A stretch of DNA of 64,000 nt from Torreya grandis (GCA_037957365.1 JARHVA010000006.1:8163001-8227000); one strand, 5' to 3'. Positions 11,693 through 24,379 are shown, counted from the stretch's first letter. Numbers and translations are program-made. The notes: a model not told the origin generated them from the letters alone.

Positions 11693-12060
11693 TGTCGGAT
11701 TGGCTACGATCTTGGATCCTTGCACAAAAGATTGAGCAAATCTATGTATGGAGTAATGAAATCATAGATAAATTTTAAAGGAGAAATAAGCTTGTCTTCA
11801 CACAACAATATTGAAAAATATGCCCAGCTTGCATAAAATCGCATTAACCTATCTAACCTTCCAAAATGAAAAATTGGGGTACATATAGGAAAAATTAGGG
11901 CAACATGAAGAAGCTTCTAATTTTCCTAATTAGATAATTACATGAAAATAAAACTAGCCTATGTGACCCTTTTATAACTAACCTAAGGAACCTTAATTGA
12001 CATAGAATGGCCATAAGGTCGTTTAGGCAAAACCCAATGGGAAAAAGCACTACATTAACA
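11693..12060 (-). repeat. Copia 5' LTR
   Basis: 368 bp, TGTTAATGTAGTG...CCGACA on the minus strand, pairing with 5571-5937. A TATAAAAGG promoter box lies at 11968-11976. The right TSD TTAAT is at 12061-12065. Confidence 0.93.
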
Positions 12061-12065
12061 TTAAT

Positions 12066-12372
12066 TTAAAATGTTATTGTATAGTGTTCTGATTATTAAT
12101 GTGTGTGAGTAAATTAGTGTTAACATTAGTTAATATATTTACATATGAGAATATATTTGTTATAGTTATCAAAATGTATTATAGATTATGTGTCTATGTG
12201 ACTCACTCAATAGATAAGTCCAAACAAGAATATTTAGGAGTATAATAAAGATATTTTAGGGATTGTATTAGTTTTAATTTATAAGAGTAGACTCTTACTT
12301 TATAGGAGACCTCTTATCTAAACATATGTAATCATTATGATGGATGCTAGTTAACAATATTTATTTTTCATG
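12066..12372. other. Short anonymous stretch, possibly an LTR remnant
   Basis: AT-rich sequence between the copia TSD and the integrase fragment. The 'aagagtagactcttac...gagacctcttat' stretch resembles copia LTR leader sequence in plus orientation, but I cannot find both ends. Confidence 0.2.
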
Positions 12373-12970
12373 TAATCTATTAACAAAACTTCACTATAGT
12401 CTTTGAGATGTAGTATCTTGTAATTAAAACCTCCACCCATCTTTTCATATATTCAATTCTTGTAATGATGAATCTAGCATTACTTCTCCAAGCCACTGGT
12501 TTGATTAGACCCATGAAATCAATATACAATTTCACAAATAATGCGAAGGTTATTACAAGCCACATCTAAGAATTTCATCTCTCACATTGGGATTTCCTAT
12601 TCATTGGCATATATCTCATGCATTAGCATACTTATGTTTACCTTAAAACAAATTCGGCCACCATAATCCTTCAAGGATGATTTTATCTACAACGTCCTAC
12701 CCAAAATTGTGTCCTCCTGCAACTCCATCATGGGCCTCCATTATGAAATCATATATTTCATGTTTTAATAATGGTCTTATAAACATCACATCTCTTCTTT
12801 TATTATATAATTCTCCTTATATTAGAGTGAAGGGGAATGCTTGAATGAGTAACTCCTTGCACTCAATATTTTTGTATATATATAAGAATTCTTATGTTGC
12901 TAGAAATTTATCAATATTGGCCATATTTATGGGTGTGTATTTTGGATAGGTCTTAGGAAAACTCAAGGAT
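12373..12970 (-). pseudogene. Orphan Ty3/gypsy integrase fragment
   Basis: Near 12700-12745 the minus strand encodes an HHCC-like segment (IMEAHDGVAGGHNFG) followed by ILEGLWWPNLF. Then 12380-12565 gives YIDFMGLIKPVAWRSNARFI and YMKRWVEVLITR, the first-Asp part of an integrase core. No RT, protease or LTR of the same element is seen either side. It is a truncated remnant of a non-chromovirus gypsy element. Confidence 0.75.
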
Positions 12971-13469
12971 TTATGATGGTGTCAAAAATTATAATATATT
13001 AACCAAATATAGGTCTCTAAGAGATTGAACTCTCATTCTCAAATTGTATCTTTTTAAGTTTCTAGGTCTCTAGACCTAGTTGTTGCTCAAATAGGTCAAT
13101 TTATTAAAAATAGAGCTTGTATCTCTAAAAAATAATATTAAAGTAGTTTTATATAAATTTTAACATGTTTTAACCCTTACCCAAGTTTATAAAACTCAAA
13201 TCAACCAAAAATTCATCTTACCTTATGCACAACTTTCTCAAAAATGGTCTTTTATAGATGTACATAAAAATAATCCTATGTACCTACAATTTAAAACCTC
13301 TTATTAACCCAATGATACTTGGAAAAGGTTATAAGATCCGTTCCCAAGCTGATCATAAATTTTTAGAGCTTATTGTTCAATTGTTTGAGTATTAGAGGTG
13401 TTTTACTTATGAAACCCTTACTTCGAATTTACTCAAAAATTTTGCAAGTTGAGACCTTAGCAGAATTGT
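12971..13469. other. Anonymous AT-rich DNA
   Basis: No gene, LTR end or repeat that I can support. It may be the decayed upstream part of the integrase fragment or the leading edge of the tandem repeat that follows. Confidence 0.4.
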
Positions 13470-14755
13470 TGTTCCAATGCTTCCTGACCAAAAATTAACA
13501 TTAAAAACACATACAAGGAGGTTTAATAACTTTTGGGACTAGGTTCTTGGCCTCCCATTAAGCTTGATCAACAAACCCACCACCCATTCTAGCCTCAAGA
13601 ACGCCCTTCCCAATACAAGAAAAATGTTATTTTTTAGCCTAAGTTCAAACATGTGTAAAATGAAACATGTAAGTGATTTATGTAAACTGTTAGATCCTTC
13701 CCCTACCTATTTAAGACCTATAATTTCACCCCAATTATTTATGTGGAACCTTCAAGATAAATCTGTTACAAGTTGTAGTGAGGGGTCCACAAATGCAACT
13801 TTTTGGAATTGAACAAACAACTTCTTGAGTTCTAATTGCCATTTATGCCTTTGGGACCTCCACCTAAGAATATATCACTTTGATCACATATAAATAGCCA
13901 AATTACATGTTACCACACTGTCACAACATTCAAGTCCACTTGAAAGTGGATTTTTAATACCATTAAAGAATATGTAAACACTGACAATAAATGTTGTCAA
14001 AGTTTAAGTTGTGGTTGCAAAACTATGGTTTTGATGCTTCTTGATTGAAAAATCACACTATTAACATGTCGACGGGTTTTTTAATGTCTAGGACTAGGTT
14101 ATTGGCCTCCCATCAGGCCTGATCGACAGACCCACCACCCATTCTAGCCTCAAGAACACCCTTCCCAATACAAGAAAAATGCAAATTTTTAGCCTAAGTT
14201 CAAACATGCATAAAATAAAACTTGTAAGTCATTTTTGTGAACCATCAGATCCTTTACCTACCTCTTTAATCCCTCTAATTACACCCTGAAGTATTTAGGT
14301 ATAAACTTAGAGAGTAATTCGTTGGACAAGTTTTAGTGAGGGGTCCAAAAATGCAACTTTTTGGCATTGAACAAGCAACTTCTTGAGCTCCAACTGCCAT
14401 TTTTGCCTCTGAGACCTTCACCTGAGAATATATCACTTTGATCAAATCCATATAGGAAAATTACTTCTTATCACACTACCATGATGTTCAAATCCACTCA
14501 GAAGTGCATTTTCACTACCGTTCTAGAGCGTGGAAACACTGACAATAAATGTTGTCAAAGTTTAAGTTGTGGTTACAAAATTATGGTTTTGATGCTTCCT
14601 AGCTGAAAATTGACACTACCAACATGTTTGGGGGGGGGGACAAATAATATCTAAGACTAGGTTCTTGGCATTCTATTAGGCCTGATCGACAAACCCACCA
14701 CTCATTTTGGCCTCAAGAACACCCTTCCCAATATAAGAAAAATGCAATTTATTAC
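13470..14755. repeat. Tandem repeat, about 560-bp unit, 2.3 copies
   Basis: The anchor 'gactaggtt.ttggc' occurs at 13537, 14092 and 14655, giving periods of 555 and 563 bp. Each unit shares 'cccaccacccattctagcctcaagaac', 'cacccttcccaata', 'aggggtcca.aaatgcaactttttgg' and 'acactgacaataaatgttgtcaaagtttaag'. The third unit breaks off after about 100 bp where the palindrome cluster starts. No coding frame is shared between units. Confidence 0.88.
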
Positions 14756-14965
14756 ATAATGCGATCGCATTATTTGTTATACAAGGTTCTAATTCAACAT
14801 ATATATTAAAAAATGTATATTAAGAATAATGTGACCATGTTATGTAATAACGTGATCACATTATTCTTAATACTCGACTAGGTTTAAACATTGATATTGA
14901 GAATAAAGTGTTTTCTATATTAAAAATAACATGATCACATTATTAAATAACGTGATCACATTATA
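14756..14965. repeat. Cluster B of GATC-centred palindromes
   Basis: 14756-14773 is a perfect 18-bp palindrome, ATAATGCGATCGCATTAT. 14820-14834 and 14856-14870 are perfect 15-bp inverted arms with a 21-bp loop. Further TGATCACATTATT words follow to about 14965. Same motif family as cluster A at 4.8-5.0 kb. Confidence 0.75.
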
Positions 14966-17900
14966 ATTAATATAGATTAGGGATTATGGTTTAAGGAATT
15001 AGTGCATAGGGTTTATGGATTAGGTATTAGGGATTAAAATGTATATTTTAGGGTTTAATGATTAGGGATTAGGGCATGTATGGTTTAGGTTTAAGGGTAT
15101 ATATAAGGTCTAATCACTTTAAGCCATGTGTGAACCTAATTTTTACTACAAAGGATGTTAATTGTGACTAAATTAATTGGTAAATAGGAAAAGTTTTTGG
15201 TTTACAATCTAGGGTATTGTGTTTAGGGCTTAGATTTAGGGTACATAAAGTCATCATAAAGATAATTCTTAGTCTAAATAATGTTAATTTGGGGTAAAAT
15301 GATTGGTTCAGGGTTTAAAGAGTTTATATTTATGGTTTAGAGTTTAAGGATTAGGAACTTTAAGGATTAGGGACTAGGGTATAGGTTTTAAGGTATATAA
15401 GGTATAATTATGATGGTGATTGGGACAAATTAGATTTGATCAACCCCGAAATCACATTTTATAGTCATGCAATTAGGTTGAATGGGCTCAAAATAACCCC
15501 AATTTACTTTAGATGCACAACTAGATTGGTACTCCAAAGGTTAAGTTTTGGCCATAGGTTTAAAAAATGCATTTTATGACATCTCGTGATAAAATAAGTT
15601 TTATCATAAGGCATGTGTGTTTGGAGCATGTAGTGGGCATTAAGGCATAGGGCTTATAATTTATGTTTTGGGGATTAGGGATTAGGGCATAGGGTTTAGG
15701 TTTAAAGACATGTATATAATGTATAATCAATCTATGCCATGTGAACCTAATTCTTACTATAAAGGATATTAATTAGGACTAAATAAATTGGTAAATATGG
15801 AAATCTTATGGTTTATAATTTAGGTTATAGTGTTTAGGGTTTAATGTATATATGCTTTAGGGTACATAGGGTCAATCACAAAGATTTGAGGATAATTTGA
15901 ATCACTTAGACCCATTTATGACTATAGAATGTGTTTTTGGGTTGTCATTATACCCCATGTCATCATGTAGATTGATTGAATTAGTCAAATAGGGTAATCA
16001 GTCATGTAATTTAAGCCAAACTGAGACCTATGATCTTAATTCTTATTCTAAATGATGTTAATTTGGGCTAAAATGATTGGTCCAAGGTTTAAAGAGTTTA
16101 TATTTATGGTTTAGATTTTAGGGATTAGGAAATTTAAGGATTAGGGCTTAAGGTATAGGTTTTAGGGTATATAAGGTACAATCATGAAAGTGATTGGGGC
16201 AAATTTGAGCTCCTTGAACCTATATATGTAAGTAAATAATGTGATTTTGAGCTCAATTAGCCCCCACATCATCACAAATTAAGCCAATTAAGTCAAGTGT
16301 GGTTTAATGAGTGATGCAATTTCAACCAAGTTCATCCCTTTGAACCTAATTATTACTATATATAAATGATGTTAATTGGGGATAAATTTATTGGTTTAGG
16401 GTTTATGGTCTATAATTCAAAGGGTTTGGCATTTAAGGTAAATGGTACAGGGTTTAGGGTTTAAGTTAAATGATACAAGGTTTAGGGTTTAAGATATAAG
16501 ATATCAGGTCTAATCACTAAGGTAATTGAAGAACATTTGAGTTGCTTGTTCACCTATTTATGAAAATTACCTTCATGTTTGCATTTTTGATAAAAGTAGG
16601 GTCAATTAAGCCATGTACATGTTGTATACATGTTATACTATAGATTGAGCCATAAATTTTGTTTAGGGGCTCAATTTTTCCCAGATCATGTCTCTAATTA
16701 CACAAATTGACAAATTGGATCAATTCATGATGGAATTGATCTTTTAATTTTTCCCTAATTCATATCTTGCTCTTTAAGGGGTTTAAATTGGCCTTAAATA
16801 CCTCTTTGATTAAATTAATCAAATATTTGGTTAATTATATATGACATGACATTAGGGTTAATTTCAATCCAAATCACATCATATATAATTTAAAATAGGT
16901 TTATGTGGCTCATTTTGACCCTAATTACCTCCATAATTTAACTAATTGACATTTGCATTCATTAGCTGATGATTTCAAATTTATTAAGCTCAAAATCACA
17001 TTCTATATTTGTATAACTTGTATATAAGTAAATAATGTTTCTTTAATTCAATTGAGATAATGAAATTGGATCTAATCAACCCCCAAATCACATTTTATAT
17101 TCATGTAATTAGGTTAAAGGGGCTCAAAATAGCTCCAATTTACCTTAGATGCACAGCTAGATTGATACTCCAAAAGGATAAGTTTTGGACATAGGTTTAA
17201 AAAATGCATTTTATGACATCTTGTGATAAAATCAATTATATCATAAGGCATGTATGTTTACATCTTGTAGTAGGCATTAGGGCATATGGATTACAATTTA
17301 TGTTTTAGGGATTAGGGATTAGGGCATAGGGTTTAGGTTTAAGGACATTTATATAATGTTTAATTGTTCTATGCCTTGTGAACCTAATTCTTACTACAAA
17401 GGATGTTGATTGGGACTAAATAAATTGGTAAATAGGGAAAGTTCATGATTTATAATTTAGGGTATGGTGTTTAGGGTTTATGGTTTAGGGCTTAATTTTT
17501 AATGTATATATGGTTTAGGGTTCATAGAGTCAATCACAAAGATAATTGAGGACAATTTGAATCACCTAGAGTCATTTGTGACTATAGAATGTGTTTTTGG
17601 GTTGTCATTATACCCCATGTAATCATGCATATTAAGTGAATTAGTCAAATGGGGTAATCAATCATGTGATTTAGGCCAAATAGAGCTCTATGAACTTAAT
17701 TCTTAGTCTAAATGATGTTAATTTGGTCTAAAATGATTGGTTAAAGGTTTAAAGAATTTATAGTTATGGTTTAGAGTTTAGGTATTGGAAAATTTAGGGA
17801 TTAAGGCTTAGGGTATATAATGTACAATCATGATGGTGATTGGGGCAAATTTGAGCTCCTTGAACCTAGAATTGTGAGTAAAAAATGTTATTTTGGGCTC

Positions 17901-18580
17901 AATTATCCCCCACATTATCATAGATTGAGCCAATTAAGTCAATTGTGGTAATAAGTGATGTGATTTTAACTGAGCTCATACTTGTGAACCTAATTTGTAA
18001 TATATATAAAAGATATTAATTGGGGCTAAATTTATTAGTTTAGGGTTTATAATTTAAAGGGTTTGGGGTTTAGGGCTTATGGCTTAGGGTTTAAGGTAAA
18101 TGGTATAGGGTCTAGGGTTTAAGTTAAATGGTACAAGGTTTAGGGTTTAAGTTAAATAGTACAAGGTTTAGGGTTTAATATATTGAATATAGGGTCCAAT
18201 CACTAGGGTAATAGAATACAATTTGAACTACTTATTCACCTATTTGTGATAATTACTTGAATATGTTTACATTTCTGATAAAACTAGGGTCAGCTAAGCC
18301 AAACATGTTATACAATTGATTGAGCCATAAATTTGGTTTAGGGGATCAATTTTTCCCAAATCATGCCCTTAATTGCACAATTTGACTAATTAGATCAATT
18401 CATGATAGAATCAAACTTTTAATTTTCCCCAAATCATATCTCGCTCTCTAAGGGGTTCAAATTGGCCTCAAATGCCTCCTCAATTAAATGAATCAACTCT
18501 TTGGTTAATTATATATGACATGACATTAGGGTTAATTTCACACTAAATCAAATTGATTATATAATTTAAAATACATTCAC
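14966..18580. repeat. TTTAGGG-rich tandem repeat, about 1.64-kb unit
   Basis: 'agatgcaca.ctagattg.tactcc' recurs at 15511 and 17147 (period 1636). The block around 'ggttaaagagtttatatttatggtttag' recurs near 15310, 16085 and 17745, and 'gaatgtgtttttgggttgtcattataccccatgt' near 15925 and 17590. Two nearly full units and a partial one are present. The units are filled with 'gggtttaggg', 'gggattaggg' and similar plant-telomere-like words. No coding frame is shared. Confidence 0.85.
18086..18178 (+). repeat. 28-bp minisatellite with TTTAGGG core
   Basis: Three units of 'ggtacaaggtttagggtttaagttaaat' type in a row, inside the second 1.64-kb unit. A two-unit version lies near 16440-16495 in the other copy. 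Confidence 0.75.
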
Positions 18581-19189
18581 ATGGCATGTGTGTTTGCAGC
18601 ATGTAATGGCCTAAAAAAGGTATACTTATAAATCCAAGTGAAAAACAAGTTGTATGGTCACAAACTAGGCCTAATTCTACACACATAAAAATAAATTGGT
18701 TTTCATTTTTTTGAGGTATTTAGGTGTGTCACACAGATTACTATCCATTATTTTATTAGTTTTAAAGATCTATTTAATTACAAAATTTATAAAAAAAAGT
18801 ATTCAATAAAAAAATATAAAAAATATAGGTCAAAAAATAGAATATCGTATCTAAATTTTCCCCAAAGGGTTTCAAAGAATATTAAACGTTGCTCAAAAAA
18901 TGGTGCATCACATGACCATCTATCTACTCTATTTTCTTAAAAAAAAGGAGTTCATTTTCAAATTTTAGATGTTTGACCTAGTTATACTTAACCATTTTTA
19001 TAAAAAAATAGTGTTTTGAAAACTAGACTTGAAATTATACATTTTATGTTCTTACACCATCTTCAAATTTGGAGTGTAGATATCTCAAATTATCTACAAA
19101 GGTTTAAAATTTTGAAATTTTAGGAAAATCATGTCCACATGTAGGCCACTTTTTGTCCCCCAACTTTGTACACTTACTCCTGAGTGTGT

Positions 19190-19192
<3 letters not shown>

Positions 19193-19256
<64 letters not shown>
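19193..19256. repeat. (AT)n microsatellite
   Basis: 64 bp of uninterrupted AT dinucleotides (32 repeats), preceded by a short TG run at 19183-19192. Confidence 0.97.
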
Positions 19257-19258
<2 letters not shown>

Positions 19259-19267
19259 TATCTAAGT

Positions 19268-19287
19268 ATGTGTGTGTGTGTGTGTGT
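19268..19287. repeat. (TG)n microsatellite
   Basis: About ten TG dinucleotides, 12 bp after the AT array. Confidence 0.95.
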
Positions 19288-21059
19288 ACCCAAAGTTTCC
19301 AAACCAAAACTCGGTCATAGAAAAACCATCAACTAAAACCTATTGATCTTTATCTTGGGTATATTAACATTATAACCAAAAAAGCCTTTTAACCCTATGG
19401 CTTCACACTCATACAAATTTAGTGTGCAATCATAGGGATTTAGAGGATATTGGCTTAGTTATGTAGATGGTCGACCCATCCACAGGACTAAGATTGCATC
19501 CTAATTAAAATGTAAATTATTTTCTAAACCATAGGACCAAAATATATACATAATTTTTTGAATTAAGTAGTAAAAACAAAAACATCACCAACCTCTTATT
19601 TGCTTCTGGATGGAACTGTATGTAACAAAAAAAATCCATGTTTTCATCTCTCTCTGCTCCTCTTACTTTCTTCCCTCTCTCCTTCTTATCCTTTTTCCAT
19701 CGACCTCTTTTTTTCCTCCTTTATACAATGCATGCAACGACTTGCATAAAGCTCAAAGTTTATATTCATGTAGAAAATCCATCTTTTGTGACACTATAAC
19801 TAATCCATGTTAATCCATTTTAACACAAACAATAAAACCCTAAATCTTTTCAAACTTTCCCAAATTCCTTTCAATTATGATTTTATTCCTTAAATCCTGC
19901 ATGATGCTTTTTGATGTCACAAGGCCGAATATCAACTTCACTAAAGTCCACTATTGTGATTATATATCAGTGATAACTAACACTTCAAATTAACACTATT
20001 GACTATGCATTCTAAATAATGTTTAAGTTTAGTCCATAGGTTAGTCTTCATCTATAATGCAATAATAACTTAGTAAGAATAAATAATATCATGACCTTAG
20101 TAATAATGTGACTATTATATTCTTTTATCAAAAATGGTAAATCAAACAACTATTATATCAAAACATAATAGTCGTTAATATTATTACTTGATATATAGAT
20201 TATCCAATGTCTTTTGTTATCTTCATATATTAAGGCATTAAGTTATATAATGTTGTTTCCAAATTTCATAAAGATAACCAACCAATGTTCTCAAACATTA
20301 CAAAGACATAATGGTTAGTCTATATATGGTAATAACCAAATACTATTCATGTAGATTTGTTTTCTCAAAAAGCATTGACAATCATGAATACAATAACATG
20401 ACATAATCATACTACACCATTTTACATTAAATCTATGTATAATATCCACAATAAAATCACACGGATTAATTCCACACAAGCATTAAACTAAGTTAATACA
20501 CAACTCACATGCATAATCAATTATCTAAATGCAGACTACATTAAAAACATACTAATGCTAAAAATTTAAACTATGCATAAAATATGTACTATCTAATGTG
20601 GTGTGTGCATGGGTTCTAGTTGTTCCTCTATCATCCCCCAACACTGATGCTCTCCCTCCATCATGCTATGAGGGATGAAACTCTCTTACATCCAACTCAT
20701 GACAAGAAGGTAGTTAGTCCATAACATCATGATATATATCATAAAATACTACTATAATAATAAATTAACATGATCATAATGTAAAAATTATACAATATAG
20801 TTAAATCATATTAATGAAATCATGTAATCAAAATAACATACAAGTGTCTTATAATAATATAATAATCAAATCAAATTACCAACTATAATAATCCATGAAT
20901 AATTAAGTAATTTAACTTAGTGAGAAATTGAGATGTGACATCTTTTCCCTTAAAGTTGGTCATCATCCCAATGACACTTGTTCAAATACTAATTTTGAAA
21001 TAAAAATATTATTCAAAATTTTTTTAACATAGTATGAAGCATCAAATCAAGCAAATAAA

Positions 21060-22300
21060 AGAGGAAATTACCTATAGAACTCATCATAGTCCTCCCATGT
21101 AGCACTATTCTCAGAGTATTAGTCCTAAAAGACATTGCACTGTGACACTTCTTTATTATGCAAATAAAGTTTACAAGTGTTAACTACTTTGATTTTTTCT
21201 ACCATGACCATTCTAGGATCGAAAACTTGTAAAGCATTCCAATCTAACAGATGTGAAGGATCAACTATATACTTTTTTAAGATAATAAATATGGAAGACA
21301 TTATGCAATAGAGTTAGGGTTGGTGAAAATATAATCATATACGATACATGATTGACCACTTATAAAACCTCAAATGATCCCACATATCTCAGTGAAAGTT
21401 TAGTTGAACTCCCAAATTTAATTGAGCTCTTTTATGGCTTAACCCATAAGAACACTTTATCACCTACTAAAAATTGTCTAGCTATTTTCTTCAGATCAAC
21501 ATAACTCTTTTGTCTATCATTGGCCTTATCCAATATCTACCTGATTGATCTAAATTGATCTTCTATTTTTGAAAGCATCTTAGATCCAAAGACTACTTTG
21601 TCTTCTGACCTATCCTAACTGATTGGTGTCCTGAACCTTCTTCTATACAATGCTTTAAATGGGGCCATCTTCAAAGCTGATTAATATGATTTATTGTAAA
21701 CAAACTCAAACAATGAAAGGTATTTATCCCACTTATATTTTTTATCCATAAATACATATGGAAAATATCCTCTAACACCTAATTAACTCACTCAATCTGA
21801 CTATTAGTCTGTGGGTGATATGCAGTGTTGAAGTTTAGTTGCGTACCCAAAATGCAATTTAGAGTTTAAAAAATAATGTTCTCCATAAATCCATGTAATC
21901 AATACACTTCCTTTAAAAACCTCTTTATAAGAGTAGGTGCATCATCTATCAAATTTCCTAGTATAAAATGAGCCACCTTGATTAGTTTATCATTGCTATA
22001 ACTAAGATCATGCCATGCTTATTTCATGATAATGGTAAACCTTGGACAAAGTCCATACTAATCACCTATCATTTCCACTCTAGTATGTCATGTGTATACA
22101 AAAATCCATCTAGATGCACATATTCAGCTTTCATAAACTAACATTCTAGACAATGTGAAACAAAGTTTGTTGCATTTTTCTTGATTTCTTTTCAAAAATA
22201 AAGTGGTTTAAGCTCTGTCATGAGCTTGGTTACTCCTAGATGTCTTGAATATGAGGAATTATGTAGTTCCTTTAGAATTGTGATCCTTATATTCTCTTTA
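21060..22300 (-). pseudogene. E1 integrase and chromodomain (broken)
   Basis: The zinc-binding part near 22150-22260 reads HLGVTKLMTELKPLYF, stop, KEIKKNATNFVSHCLEC, stop; both stops fit lost Trp and Gln codons of the HHCC domain. At the C-terminus (21060-21300) the translation gives DPRMVMVEKI, KLYLHNKEVSQCNVF and SATWEDYDEF, matching the 'I..R...LR...I.Q..VKW....ATWE' pattern of a chromodomain. This places E1 among plant chromoviruses. Confidence 0.8.
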
Positions 22301-22443
22301 TCTAGTATTTACATCCTTCCATTATATTATAAAATACCATCATTCTCTATTGTATATCTTTTATAGCTAGGATTCTAATCAATATTAGATAATGCTTTCT
22401 TGACCCAATCATAGAATTCATCTCCTGGTGATAATTCAATCAC

Positions 22444-22870
22444 TTAATCCTTGAAAGTACTCTTAATAGTATCCATGGTTGTTATGTACCTCCTATGACT
22501 TAAGGCATCAACTATTATATTTTCGTAGCCTTTTATGTAATTGATATCAAAGTCATAGTCAGACAAAAATTCTAAGCAACATCTCTGATGAGAATTTAGG
22601 TTTGGTTGAGTGAAGATATATTTGAGTCCCAAGTTATCAGTCTTGAACTCAACCAATTTTCCCAATAAATAATGTCTTCAAAATTACAAAGCATGCATAA
22701 TTGCTACAAGTTCTAGGTCATGAGGGGCATAATTCACCCCATAAAGCTTCAACTTTCTTGATTCATAGGCTAGCACTACACCATCTTGCATAAGGACTTC
22801 TTTTAGTCCATCTTCAGACACATCTGTGATCACTAAAAATTGACCAGTAGGGTCAAGAACTCTTAGCACT
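22444..22870 (-). pseudogene. E1 RNase H
   Basis: 22684-22869 encodes GQFLVITDVSEDGLKEVLMQ, with the first catalytic Asp region, and SRKLKLYGVNYAPHDLELVA, with the YPTHDLELLA-like helix. 22444-22665 gives FKTDNLGLKYIFTQPNLNSH and FDINYIKGYENIIVDALSHR, the RNase H end with DALS. It is broken by a stop between the two segments. Confidence 0.88.
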
Positions 22871-23690
22871 AGTGCTAAAGTAAGCCTTCTTTTTAGTTGC
22901 TAAAAATTTACTTCATACTTATTTGACCAAATAAAATTTTGGTTCTTATGCTGTAGAGAAGTATTTAGATTAACTATCTTATAAAAATTTAGAATGAACT
23001 TCCTATAATACCCTACTAATCCCATAAAACTTCTTACCTCATGGACATTCTTTGGTGTTGGCCACTCCATAATGGCTCTTATCTTTGTTAGATCTACAAA
23101 AATAGCATTCATAGAGATAAAATGTCCTATATATTGTACTCTCTTTTGTAAAAATGCACATTTGAATAATTTGATATATAACTTGTGCTTCCTCAAATGT
23201 TATAAAACTAGTTCTAGATGTTGAAGATGTTCTTCTTCATCCTTACAATATATAATAATGTCATTTAAAAAGACCAAAACAAAATGATCTGGATAATATT
23301 TGAATACATTATTTATGAGATTCATGAATGTTGTAGATGCATTTGTCAACCCAAATAGTAACACTGTAAACTCATAGTGTTCATAACAAGTTCTAAATGT
23401 TGTTTTTAGAATATCATCATCTTTTATCCTTAAATGATGGTATCCTATTCTAAGATCAATTTTAGAAAAGGCTGTTGCTTCTTACATATGATTAAAAATA
23501 TCATCTATTTGAGGTAATAAACACCTATTTTTGATAATTGCCTTATTCAATTTTATATAATCAATACAAAGCCGAAGAGTACCATCCTTCTTCTTGACGA
23601 AGATAATTGGTGCACCCCATGGTGACACACTTGGCCTGATCAATAATTTTGACAATAATTCTTGGAGTTGAGCCTTCAATTAAACCAATT
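22871..23690 (-). pseudogene. E1 reverse transcriptase (broken)
   Basis: 23482-23679 encodes [20 protein letters not shown] and [20 protein letters not shown], the classic chromovirus RT start. Near 23245-23270 the catalytic motif reads FLNDIIIY, so the first Asp of the usual F.DD appears as Asn. 22900-23196 holds KLYIKLFKCAFLQKRVQYIG and MEWPTPKNVHEVRSFMGLVG, the thumb and connection. Confidence 0.9.
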
Positions 23691-23959
23691 CAGTGGTTGT
23701 TATTCTATACGGTGTCTTAAACTAAGGTTCCAATCTTAGTGTGATATCAATAGAGAAATCAAACTCTTGTTTAAGAGGCAATCCTAAAAATTCTTCTAGA
23801 AATGCATCATGAAAATTCCTAAGGGTAATATTCAAGGGATGGTTCCTTAGATTCCTCCATTTCATTATTTTTGATGATAAATGCTTGACATCATTTTCCT
23901 TGAGCCTTCCTAAGTTGCATTGCATAAATTTGCTTGAGCCTTAAATCCTTTTTCTCCCC

Positions 23960-24330
23960 CTGAATTTATGTTTGATTCCCAAAATTGTCTAGACACTCAA
24001 CCTTCTTTAAATAGAAGTCAACTTTGGCCTTATGCTTCACAATCCATTTGAACCATAGAATCATATCATATGACCCTAGCGATGTTGCATAAAGATCCAA
24101 TACTATTGTGAATTCGGGCAACCTAATCTCTACTTTAACTGAACACTTGTCCACTTTGACTTTTTAATCATTCCCATATTATACCAACCATGCATTTGAC
24201 ATTACTCTAGTTTTTATAGGTAACTTATTTAAAATAATAGGAGCCATAAAACATTTTATAACCCCTATATCTATCAAAATGAAAACTAGATGTTCAAATA
24301 AAATACCTGATAGTTCTATGGGTGAAGCTT
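23960..24330 (-). pseudogene. E1 aspartic protease (broken)
   Basis: The active-site region near 24250-24290 reads LIDIGVIKCFMAP, with DIG in place of DSG or DTG. 23966-24154 continues with FTIVLDLYATSLGSYDMILW and KHKAKVDFYLKKVEC, matching the chromovirus 'PL..YDV.LG..WL..H.A..D'. A connector to RT follows at 23722-23925. Confidence 0.82.
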
Positions 24331-24379
24331 AGAATTTGGCTTGTCAATTATCAACTATCATATGAATTCATTGCTGAAA

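Larger units (their letters stand above)
5571..12060 (-). mobile_element. Complete Ty1/copia retrotransposon (6.49 kb)
   Basis: Full structure on the minus strand: 5' LTR (11693-12060), PBS, leader, gag-PR-IN-RT-RH in copia order, PPT and 3' LTR (5571-5937). It is flanked by the 5-bp TSD TTAAT at 5566-5570 and 12061-12065. Integrase before RT defines Ty1/copia. All coding parts carry stops and shifts, so the copy is dead. By eye the two LTRs differ at roughly a tenth of positions, indicating an old insertion. Confidence 0.93.
18600..20930. other. Anonymous AT-rich DNA
   Basis: No gene or element ends that I can support. It may hold most of the 3' LTR of E1, which starts at 20940 and runs towards lower coordinates, but its far end could not be found. 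It contains the AT and TG microsatellites. Confidence 0.45.

Noticed and set aside
19104..19307. Open frame across the AT microsatellite
   Set aside because: Encoded mostly by the dinucleotide repeat (Tyr-Ile repeats), an artefact of low complexity.
20300..20940. Attempt to pair the E1 3' LTR with 25237-25790
   Set aside because: Only short AT-rich resemblances. The termini agree but the bodies could not be aligned by eye.
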